Assembly (NCBI GenBank): GCA_025999455.1
Contig: AP024683.1
Span: 2,854,451-2,918,450 of the forward strand
Length of the DNA: 64,000 nt
Reading direction: 5' to 3'
From: Geminicoccaceae bacterium
Lineage (GTDB): Bacteria > Pseudomonadota > Alphaproteobacteria > Geminicoccales > Geminicoccaceae
The notes under the pieces are model-generated. The model did no database searches. It had not been told where the DNA came from and saw nothing but the letters and a program-made list of their open reading frames with translations. Each line of letters begins with the position of its first letter. Position 1 is the first letter of the stretch. The position numbers and the translations under genes were made by a program. Of this stretch, positions 48,201-57,262 are shown piece after piece.

Positions 48201-51200
48201 TGCCCTGACGAAGAAGGGATTAAGACGCCACCACCGCGACCAGCGCGTCGGTCGGCAGCCCTTCAGCTCTCTGCCCTGACGAAGAAGGGATTAAGACCTC
48301 GGGCGCCGGCTCGTAGCCGGCGGCCCGCAGGCCTTCAGCTCTCTGCCCTGACGAAGAAGGGATTAAGACGGACGGCCTCGATCAGGGCCTTCGCAACTGC
48401 AGGCGCTTCAGCTCTCTGCCCTGACGAAGAAGGGATTAAGACGCCTGCTGCTCCCGCAGCTCGGCGGCCAGGCCGTGCTTCAGCTCTCTGCCCTGACGAA
48501 GAAGGGATTAAGACGTGTGGCGCCGGCGATCTCGAGGCCGCGGTCCGCTTCAGCTCTCTGCCCTGACGAAGAAGGGATTAAGACGGCGGCGCGCCAGGCG
48601 CCACGCCTCGTAAACGATGCTTCAGCTCTCTGCCCTGACGAAGAAGGGATTAAGACCATGACTTCCATGCGCCCTCTCCCTCGGCCGCCCCCTTCAGCTC
48701 TCTGCCCTGACGAAGAAGGGATTAAGACCGGCGGTGGCGGGGTGAACAAGGTAGGTCCGCCGATCTTCAGCTCTCTGCCCTGACGAAGAAGGGATTAAGA
48801 CCGAGGTCACGCCCGCAGGCTGTGCGGGCGCCGGGCTTCAGCTCTCTGCCCTGACGAAGAAGGGATTAAGACGCCGGGTCGCGCGGTAGCGCGGCCCGGC
48901 CCCCCTCTTCAGCTCTCTGCCCTGACGAAGAAGGGATTAAGACACAAGAAAAGCACCGAACACGTCGCTCTCAGTACCCTTCAGCTCTCTGCCCTGACGA
49001 AGAAGGGATTAAGACCGTAAACGAGGCGCATGACTTCCATGTCCCTCTCCCTTCAGCTCTCTGCCCTGACGAAGAAGGGATTAAGACGATCATCCGCTGC
49101 AACGTTCGCTCGCTTACCCCCTTCAGCTCTCTGCCCTGACGAAGAAGGGATTAAGACACTTCCGCGTCTGCAGACTGCCCTCAACATACACTTCAGCTCT
49201 CTGCCCTGACGAAGAAGGGATTAAGACTGCAGCCCGCGAGCGGGTTCCACGTTCTTTCTGTCTTCAGCTCTCTGCCCTGACGAAGAAGGGATTAAGACCT
49301 GGATCCATAGGTCGAAGCGGTCGTCTCCGACCTCTTCAGCTCTCTGCCCTGACGAAGAAGGGATTAAGACACGCATCCCAGTCCCGCCACTCGCCGCCAC
49401 GGCGCTTCAGCTCTCTGCCCTGACGAAGAAGGGATTAAGACTCTCTCCCGCCCGAGGGACAATGCCCTCGGGTGCTTCAGCTCTCTGCCCTGACGAAGAA
49501 GGGATTAAGACTGGGAGACGGTGGTCGACGAGACCACCGTCTCTGCCCTTCAGCTCTCTGCCCTGACGAAGAAGGGATTAAGACCTCAAGAACGCCGCGG
49601 ACCGCCGTACCGATACTCCTTCAGCTCTCTGCCCTGACGAAGAAGGGATTAAGACGTCCGCCAGCCCGTGGCCTCAGCCACGGGCTGGCCTTCAGCTCTC
49701 TGCCCTGACGAAGAAGGGATTAAGACCCCACGACCGGGAGAAACCCCGGTCACGGAACTCTTCTTCAGCTCTCTGCCCTGACGAAGAAGGGATTAAGACC
49801 CGTACCGATACTCGTACGGCGCTCGGGTCCGCAGCTTCAGCTCTCTGCCCTGACGAAGAAGGGATTAAGACGGAATGCGAGTCGTTGGATTGTCATACGA
49901 CACCCTTCAGCTCTCTGCCCTGACGAAGAAGGGATTAAGACATCGCTGTGGCGACGAAGATCGTCACCCCGACGACTTCAGCTCTCTGCCCTGACGAAGA
50001 AGGGATTAAGACCGAACGGCGGCGGCGGTTCCACCGCCGCTGCTCTTCAGCTCTCTGCCCTGACGAAGAAGGGATTAAGACAGCCACGGCAGCGGCATCA
50101 GCCGGGACCGCGGCCTTCAGCTCTCTGCCCTGACGAAGAAGGGATTAAGACCGCGGGCCTCGGACAGAACCGCCCTGAGTAGTCTGACTTCAGCTCTCTG
50201 CCCTGACGAAGAAGGGATTAAGACGACTTCCCGGAGACGATGTTCTTGGACGCCATGGCTTCAGCTCTCTGCCCTGACGAAGAAGGGATTAAGACGATGC
50301 TCGCCCTCGGCGAGCGGCACCGGCGGATAGAGCTTCAGCTCTCTGCCCTGACGAAGAAGGGATTAAGACATCCGCGTGACGATAAACGACGAGCACGTAG
50401 CCGTCTTCAGCTCTCTGCCCTGACGAAGAAGGGATTAAGACCCGGCCGCCCAACGCAAACCGTGACGTGTCCCCCAACCTTCAGCTCTCTGCCCTGACGA
50501 AGAAGGGATTAAGACGACGTCCCCTGATTGCACTCCATGGCCGGCGCATCCTTCAGCTCTCTGCCCTGACGAAGAAGGGATTAAGACGGGGCGGGCGAGC
50601 AGGTCTTCCACGGCCAGCCGGCTTCAGCTCTCTGCCCTGACGAAGAAGGGATTAAGACCGGCCGTGCCACAAGGGTTCGGCCGCTCGCTCCTTCAGCTCT
50701 CTGCCCTGACGAAGAAGGGATTAAGACGGGGGACGGGGGCGGCACCGCTTTGGCGGGGCGCCCTTCAGCTCTCTGCCCTGACGAAGAAGGGATTAAGACT
50801 GCCGTGGCGACGAAGATCGTCGCCCCAACGACTTCAGCTCTCTGCCCTGACGAAGAAGGGATTAAGACTCTTCTAACCCCCCGATTTTCAGTCGAGTGAA
50901 CTTCAGCTCTCTGCCCTGACGAAGAAGGGATTAAGACAAGCGGTCGTCACCGACTGCCGTGGCGACGAACTTCAGCTCTCTGCCCTGACGAAGAAGGGAT
51001 TAAGACAGCGGTCGTCACCGACTGCCGTGGCGACGAAGACTTCAGCTCTCTGCCCTGACGAAGAAGGGATTAAGACCGACGAAGATCGTCGCCCCAACGA
51101 CGATTGCCCTTCAGCTCTCTGCCCTGACGAAGAAGGGATTAAGACCGGCCGTGCCACAAGGGTTCGGCCGCTCGCTCGCGCTCTTCAGCTCTCTGCCCTG

Positions 51201-51724
51201 ACGAAGAAGGGATTAAGACTGGAGACGGGACTGTTAACAAGATTTCGAGGTTGTCTTCAGCTCTCTGCCCTGACGAAGAAGGGATTAAGACAATCCTGTG
51301 TACCGAATTTTTCGAGTGCTCGACTTCAGCTCTCTGCCCTGACGAAGAAGGGATTAAGACATCGGTCGAAGCCGTATTCCACTCGCATTTTTCCTTCAGC
51401 TCTCTGCCCTGACGAAGAAGGGATTAAGACATCGACACCTCCTCTGTCTTTGTCTCAAGGCCGCCGCCTTCAGCTCTCTGCCCTGACGAAGAAGGGATTA
51501 AGACGCGAACGACGCTCGCCGGCCCAGTGTCTGGGCAGACTTCAGCTCTCTGCCCTGACGAAGAAGGGATTAAGACCGCGAACGCTTCGGTGTTGTTCTC
51601 CGACCACGGCACGACTTCAGCTCTCTGCCCTGACGAAGAAGGGATTAAGACCTCGGGAGCTCCGAGCTCCGAGCTCCCGAGCTCCCCCTTCAGCTCTCTG
51701 CCCTGACGAAGAAGGGATTAAGAC

Positions 51725-51975
51725 GAAAAGCGCCGTCCGGGGGTGTCCCCCGGACGGCCTTCAGCTCTCTGCCCTGACGAAGAAGGGATTAAGACATATC
51801 AGTGTGCCGAACCTCAACAAAACAGGTACCTTCAGCTCTCTGCCCTGACGAAGAAGGGATTAAGACTCGCCGGCCCGGTGTCTGGACACAGAAGGTCCGC
51901 CCCTTCAGCTCTCTGCCCTGACGAAGAAGGGATTAAGACCTGCCACAGTGCTTCCATTTCCTTCGCCTGGTCGCG
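51725..51975 (+). repeat. Four-spacer block, first copy
   Basis: Four consecutive spacers (starting GAAAAGCGCCG, ATATCAGTGTG, TCGCCGGCCCG and CTGCCACAGTG) recur in the same order and without change at 52157-52407, a shift of 432 bases. Two other spacers lie between the copies. This is an internal segmental duplication of the array by recombination between repeats. Confidence 0.95.
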
Positions 51976-52156
51976 CTTCAGCTCTCTGCCCTGACGAAGA
52001 AGGGATTAAGACGGCCGTCGGGCTGCAACAGCGTCTCGTCGCCGAGCCTTCAGCTCTCTGCCCTGACGAAGAAGGGATTAAGACCGCAACTTCGCAGGAT
52101 TTTTCGACAGCTCGACGAGCTTCAGCTCTCTGCCCTGACGAAGAAGGGATTAAGAC

Positions 52157-52407
52157 GAAAAGCGCCGTCCGGGGGTGTCCCCCGGACGGCCTTCAGCTCT
52201 CTGCCCTGACGAAGAAGGGATTAAGACATATCAGTGTGCCGAACCTCAACAAAACAGGTACCTTCAGCTCTCTGCCCTGACGAAGAAGGGATTAAGACTC
52301 GCCGGCCCGGTGTCTGGACACAGAAGGTCCGCCCCTTCAGCTCTCTGCCCTGACGAAGAAGGGATTAAGACCTGCCACAGTGCTTCCATTTCCTTCGCCT
52401 GGTCGCG
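52157..52407 (+). repeat. Four-spacer block, second copy
   Basis: Exact second copy of the block at 51725-51975. The spacers on either side differ from those flanking the first copy, so the duplicated unit may have been six spacers long with later loss, or four with a separate insertion. Confidence 0.95.
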
Positions 52408-53893
52408 CTTCAGCTCTCTGCCCTGACGAAGAAGGGATTAAGACTTGTCCGCCAGCACGGCGGCTGGCGCAGCGAAAAACGTCTTCAGCTCTCTGCCCTG
52501 ACGAAGAAGGGATTAAGACCTTCGACTTTGGTCAAACTTAAAAGCATACGCCTTCAGCTCTCTGCCCTGACGAAGAAGGGATTAAGACGGCGGCGTCGCG
52601 AACGACGCTCGCCGGCCCAGTGTCCTTCAGCTCTCTGCCCTGACGAAGAAGGGATTAAGACCAGTGTCTGGGCAGACGAGATCGTACCGCCAGCCCCTTC
52701 AGCTCTCTGCCCTGACGAAGAAGGGATTAAGACGCGCCCTCAACGGGCGATCCGGCGCAGGCGCCGGACTTCAGCTCTCTGCCCTGACGAAGAAGGGATT
52801 AAGACCCATCTTTGTTATTTCTTTTTGCAAATCGGTAACCGCTTCAGCTCTCTGCCCTGACGAAGAAGGGATTAAGACGGCAGTATGCGCCGCGTATACC
52901 TCTGGCCACACGCCTTCAGCTCTCTGCCCTGACGAAGAAGGGATTAAGACGGGTGACCGCGACGGTAATCGTCACCCCCACAATGCTTCAGCTCTCTGCC
53001 CTGACGAAGAAGGGATTAAGACCGCGACGGTAATCGTCACCCCCACAATGACCCCTCTTCAGCTCTCTGCCCTGACGAAGAAGGGATTAAGACGGGGTCA
53101 AGTTCTTTAACATCACCCCTCCATCAACCTTCAGCTCTCTGCCCTGACGAAGAACGGATTAAGACCCCGGCCAACCGACGAATTTCCGTCGGCTGGCCTG
53201 CCCTTCAGCTCTCTGCCCTGACGAAGAAGGGATTAAGACCACCGTCGTCCGCGCGGATCGCCGTGCGGACGACGCTTCAGCTCTCTGCCCTGACGAAGAA
53301 GGGATTAAGACCGCCTCCGCCGCCCGAGGGACAATGCCCTCGGGCGGGACTTCAGCTCTCTGCCCTGACGAAGAAGGGATTAAGACTGACGTCCAAACGT
53401 GATCTCCTGCTTCCCAAAACGCTTCAGCTCTCTGCCCTGACGAAGAAGGGATTAAGACCCAGCCGCCTCGGCGAGGGTCTGGCTCACGATGAGCCCTTCA
53501 GCTCTCTGCCCTGACGAAGAAGGGATTAAGACACCACGTCCGGACGGGGGGGACGGGGGTGGGGTTCTTCAGCTCTCTGCCCTGACGAAGAAGGGATTAA
53601 GACGTAGAGGACCCCGGGGGTGAGCTATCATCACCATATCGCTTCAGCTCTCTGCCCTGACGAAGAAGGGATTAAGACCTCCATTTTCACTCGACTGAAA
53701 ATGGGGGTTCGGCCTTCAGCTCTCTGCCCTGACGAAGAAGGGATTAAGACTCTGGGCGGGCGAGCAAGTCCTCAATGGCCAGCCCTTCAGCTCTCTGCCC
53801 TGACGAAGAAGGGATTAAGACCCTTCTCTGGCCGTCCCCTCCATTTTCACTCGACTCTTCAGCTCTCTGCCCTGACGAAGAAGGGATTAAGAC

Positions 53894-54146
53894 GACGTGC
53901 GTACAATGGTACAAAAGAAGAGAGCGGCCCTTCAGCTCTCTGCCCTGACGAAGAAGGGATTAAGACTGACGTGGGTGATGACCATAGCGTCATCACCCAC
54001 ACTTCAGCTCTCTGCCCTGACGAAGAAGGGATTAAGACGACGTGCGTACAATGGTACAAAAGAAGAGAGCGGCCCTTCAGCTCTCTGCCCTGACGAAGAA
54101 GGGATTAAGACTGACGTGGGTGATGACCATAGCGTCATCACCCACA
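53894..54146 (+). repeat. Tandem duplication of two spacer-repeat units
   Basis: The spacers starting GACGTGCGTACAATGG (53894) and TGACGTGGGTGATGACC (53967) recur at 54039 and 54112, a shift of 145 bases, which is exactly two units. This is a direct tandem duplication. Confidence 0.95.
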
Positions 54147-55132
54147 CTTCAGCTCTCTGCCCTGACGAAGAAGGGATTAAGACCCGCCGCCGCCAGCTTG
54201 GCGACGGCGGCGGTCAAGCTTCAGCTCTCTGCCCTGACGAAGAAGGGATTAAGACGGGGGTCATAGGGGGGGGGTTCTTAGCGGACCCGCCCTTCAGCTC
54301 TCTGCCCTGACGAAGAAGGGATTAAGACCCGGTCGTCGCCAAGGATGTTGGCGACGACGATCATCTTCAGCTCTCTGCCCTGACGAAGAAGGGATTAAGA
54401 CCCCGGCGACGAGAAGAGTAAGAAGGTCAGGCATCGCCTTCAGCTCTCTGCCCTGACGAAGAAGGGATTAAGACGGTGCGTAGTGGTACGCACCCAACCA
54501 CCGGACCACGCTTCAGCTCTCTGCCCTGACGAAGAAGGGATTAAGACGTGGCGGGCGAACGCGTCCCAATCCCGCCACGCCCCTTCAGCTCTCTGCCCTG
54601 ACGAAGAAGGGATTAAGACGCCGGGGGGTTAGGTTTTTCATAGGGGGGCCTTCAGCTCTCTGCCCTGACGAAGAAGGGATTAAGACCCCACACTGCCGAG
54701 GTGACCAGGTCGCCGGGCGCGCTTCAGCTCTCTGCCCTGACGAAGAAGGGATTAAGACCCGGGCCCGGGCCACGGGGACCCAGACCACAGCGACCTCTTC
54801 AGCTCTCTGCCCTGACGAAGAAGGGATTAAGACCCCTCGGGCGGGATACGAACGACAACCCCCCCGAGGCTTCAGCTCTCTGCCCTGACGAAGAAGGGAT
54901 TAAGACCGCCCGAGGGACGATACCCTCGGGCGGGATACGAACTTCAGCTCTCTGCCCTGACGAAGAAGGGATCGAGACCGGTGGCGGCGGCGAGAACGCC
55001 TCCAACTCGCGGTCCTCGAAAAAAAACTCGCAGAGGGGGGTGGGGTGCGGGGAGGGACCGCAGGGTCCCGCCCCGGATCTCTTCGCGCCGCTCTCTCTCC
55101 TCCCCGCCGGCCACGGCCCGGTCGGGCGGGGG

Positions 55133-55148
55133 CCGACAAGCTTGTGGG
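55133..55148. promoter_or_regulatory. 16-bp near-palindrome upstream of cas2
   Basis: CCGACAAGCTTGTGGG differs by one base from the perfect palindrome at 42111-42126. It lies 61 bases before the cas2 start. A T-run (55153-55158) follows closely, so a terminator for array transcripts was considered. The weak stem and the shared sequence with the other sites make an operator more likely. Confidence 0.45.
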
Positions 55149-55209
55149 CGGATCTTTTTTCGTCGGTTCGTCTTACATCGGGGGCGTCCGCCGCATCTCC
55201 GGTCGGTTC

Positions 55210-55494
55210 ATGGCGCAGCGTCTGTTGCATCTCGTCTGTTACGACGTGCGGTGTCCGCGTCGGCTCGCCCGGGTGCTCAAGGTCGTCAAGGGCTGGAGCA
55301 CGGGTGGGCAGAAGTCGGTGCACGAATGTTGGCTCACGGCGCGCGAGCTCGCCGAGCTCGAGCGCGAGCTTTCGCAAGTCGTCGACCACGAGGAGGATTC
55401 GCTCCTGATCTTGCGCCCCGATCTCTCGGCCGGGGTGCGCACGCTCGGCATCGCGCAGAAGCCGCGCGATCCGCGGTTCCTCTACGTCGGCTGA
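55210..55494 (+). CDS. cas2: Cas2
   Basis: The 94-residue protein begins MAQRLLHLVCYDVRCPRRLA, with the Cas2 ferredoxin-fold start and the YD pair, followed by KVVKGW, QKSVHECWL and LLILRPD. Cas2 dimers bridge two Cas1 dimers in the spacer integrase. It is the first of four adaptation genes after the array; the cas1 start follows 29 bases after its stop. An upstream in-frame extension lacks Cas2 features. Confidence 0.9.
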   Translation: MAQRLLHLVCYDVRCPRRLARVLKVVKGWSTGGQKSVHECWLTARELAELERELSQVVDHEEDSLLILRPDLSAGVRTLGIAQKPRDPRFLYVG

Positions 55495-55523
55495 CCCCCA
55501 TCCGGCGCGGGAGTTCCTTCGCC

Positions 55524-56480
55524 TTGCGCACGCTCTACGTCGATCGCAAGCACGCGTTCCTCGACCACGATTCGGGTGCGCTGCTCGTGCGCGTGCCGGG
55601 CGAGCGGCCGGCGCGGGTGCCGCTCGCCGGGCTCGAGCGGGTCGTGGTGCGTGGTGCGGCCACGCTCGCGACCGGCCTCCTCGCCGCGCTGCACGAGCAC
55701 GATGTGGGGCTCGTCGTGCTCTCGGGCCGGCGGAGCGAGCCCACGGCGACCCTGCTCGGCCGGCCGCATGCCGACGTGGCGGTGAAGATCGCCCAGCTCG
55801 AGCTCGTGCGCGATCCGGCGGCCCGTCTCGCCTACGCCCGGCGGCTCCTGGACGCCAAGCTCGCGGGCCAGCTCCGCCTTCTGGGCGATCTCCTCGACGC
55901 GCGGCCCGACCAGCGCCGCCTCCTCGAGGCCGCGCGCGGGCTCCTCGAGGCCACGCGGGGGAAGCTCGCGGAGGCCGATCTCGCCGGCCTGCTCGGGCTC
56001 GAGGGGACGGCCGCGGCGGCCTTCTTCCAGGGCCTCGCCGCGGTCCTGCCGCCTTCGCTCGGCTTTTCGGGCCGCAACCGCCGGCCACCCAAGGACCCGG
56101 TCAACGCCTGCCTCTCGCTCGGCTACGCGCTCGCCACCCACGAGGCCGGTCGCCAGGCCCAGCTCGTGGGACTCGACCCGATGCTGGGCTTCTTGCACGC
56201 GCCCGTGCCGGGCCGCCCGGCGCTCGCCTGCGATCTCGTCGAGCCCGTGCGCTGCCACGTCGACCGCTTCGTCTGGCGCCTCTTCGCCGAGGGCCGGCTC
56301 CGTCCCGAGCACGCCCGCGTCACGGCCGAGGGGTGTCTTCTGGGCAAGGCCGGCCGCGAGATCTTCTACACGGCCTACGAGGCCGAGCTCGCCGCCCTGC
56401 CGCGGCTGTTGCGGCAGATGGCGACGGCACTCGTGCGCGAGCTCCGCGCCCGGCCGCTTCCGGAGTGGCTCTCGTGCTGA
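55524..56480 (+). CDS. cas1: Cas1 integrase
   Basis: The start is a TTG at 55524, giving 318 residues beginning (M)RTLYVDRKHAFLDHD, the expected Cas1 start. The N-terminal beta domain ends near residue 75. The helical catalytic domain has all three metal ligands: Glu160 (GLEGTAAAAFF), His225 (DPMLGFLHAP) and Asp237 (ALACDLVEP). It should catalyse spacer integration. Its stop overlaps the start of the second Cas1-like gene. Confidence 0.94.
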   Translation: MRTLYVDRKHAFLDHDSGALLVRVPGERPARVPLAGLERVVVRGAATLATGLLAALHEHDVGLVVLSGRRSEPTATLLGRPHADVAVKIAQLELVRDPAARLAYARRLLDAKLAGQLRLLGDLLDARPDQRRLLEAARGLLEATRGKLAEADLAGLLGLEGTAAAAFFQGLAAVLPPSLGFSGRNRRPPKDPVNACLSLGYALATHEAGRQAQLVGLDPMLGFLHAPVPGRPALACDLVEPVRCHVDRFVWRLFAEGRLRPEHARVTAEGCLLGKAGREIFYTAYEAELAALPRLLRQMATALVRELRARPLPEWLSC

Positions 56481-57262
56481 TCCCCGTCCATCTCGACGCG
56501 GTCGAGACCCCGCTCCTCGTCGCGCTCGACGGGCCCTCGCTCCTCGTCCGGCGTGCCGGGGCGGCCGATCTGCGGTTGCCGCTGCGCCGGCTCGCGCGGA
56601 TCAGCGTGCGGGGCCCCGTGACCTTCGCGGCCGAGGCGCTCCCGGCCTGCCTCGAGGCGGGTGTGCCCGTGACCTTCCTCGACGGGTTCGGCCGGGCGCT
56701 CGGTCAGCTCCTGCCGCTCCACCGCCGCCAGCAGGACCTCGCCGCGCTGATCGACGAGGCCGCCGCCGCGGGCCGCTTCGCCGCCTTGCGCGCCTCCTGG
56801 CGGGCGGCGATCGAGCGACGCGCGGTCGTTTCGGCCGTGACCGCGCTCGGCCTTCGCACGCCGGATCTGCGGGCGCGCACGGTCCGGCTCGCCGCCGCCC
56901 GGGCGGTCGACCGGTTCGGCTCGCCCGTGCCGACCGAGCTCCTCGAGGCGCGGCTGCGCGCCCTCTTCCAGGGGCTCGTGGCCGAACGCCTCGTCGAGGA
57001 AGGTGCGGGTGCCCGCTTCCAGGGCCAGGACCCGGATCTCGACCTCGCCGCCGACCTCGACGCCGCGCTCTCTTTCGAGCTCTGGCCGCTCGTCCGTGAC
57101 CTCGCGCGTTACCTCGCCGTCCACGGCCGCAAGCACCGCCAGGAGCGCGAGCTCCAGGCGCGGATCGTGCGCCGGTTCGAGGCGGCGCGGCCGCGGCTCG
57201 AGCGGGCCTTGGGCGAAGCTTTGGCGATGCTCCGCCGTTCCTTGCGGGAGGTGCTCCATTGA
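56474..57262 (+). CDS. Cas1-like protein lacking the catalytic triad
   Basis: A GTG at 56474 (alternative 56465) starts a 262-residue protein. Its N-terminal 80 residues follow the Cas1 beta domain (LRLPLRRLARISVRGPVTFA, then CLEAGVPVTFLDGFGRALG). The rest is helical but shorter than in Cas1. There is no Glu in an ExxxxxxF helix and no GxxH segment. A remnant DLAADLDAALSFELWPLVRD aligns with the Cas1 DLVEPFRP region. It is therefore probably inactive as an integrase and may form a heteromer with the active Cas1. Both neighbours overlap it, so all four adaptation genes are likely translated together. Confidence 0.75.
   Translation: MLIPVHLDAVETPLLVALDGPSLLVRRAGAADLRLPLRRLARISVRGPVTFAAEALPACLEAGVPVTFLDGFGRALGQLLPLHRRQQDLAALIDEAAAAGRFAALRASWRAAIERRAVVSAVTALGLRTPDLRARTVRLAAARAVDRFGSPVPTELLEARLRALFQGLVAERLVEEGAGARFQGQDPDLDLAADLDAALSFELWPLVRDLARYLAVHGRKHRQERELQARIVRRFEAARPRLERALGEALAMLRRSLREVLH

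Larger units (their letters stand above)
42273..54978 (+). CRISPR. CRISPR array, 178 repeats of 37 bp and 177 spacers
   Basis: The repeat begins CTTCAGCTCTCTGCCC and ends GAAGGGATTAAGAC. It is identical throughout except for one G-to-C change in the copy starting at 53129 and two changes (GGGATCGAGAC) in the last copy at 54942-54978. I counted 178 repeats by eye (possible error of one or two). Spacers average about 34-35 bases. The last eight repeat bases ATTAAGAC would be the crRNA 5' handle, which fits type III. The degenerate last copy marks the leader-distal end. Spacer content is uneven: overlapping families are common in 42500-49100, and hairpin-forming spacers dominate beyond 49440. 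It lies between the effector operon and the adaptation genes. Confidence 0.99.

Noticed and set aside
44447-48906. Possible circular source of about 128 bases for the nine-spacer tile, closed by a six-base overlap
   Set aside because: The closing overlap (GCCGGG) is short and GC-rich, and the reverse complement reads naturally as the linear end of a gene followed by a hairpin.
42273-54978. Many open frames across the array on both strands, repeating peptides such as SALCPDEEGIKT, LQLSALTKKGLR or VLIPSSSGQRAE
   Set aside because: They are translations of the CRISPR repeat in its different frames and not genes.
55133-55158. Intrinsic terminator of the array transcript (palindrome followed by TTTTTT)
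   Set aside because: The dyad has almost no loop and a mismatch, and the same sequence occurs at 42111 without a T-run, so a protein-binding site is more likely.
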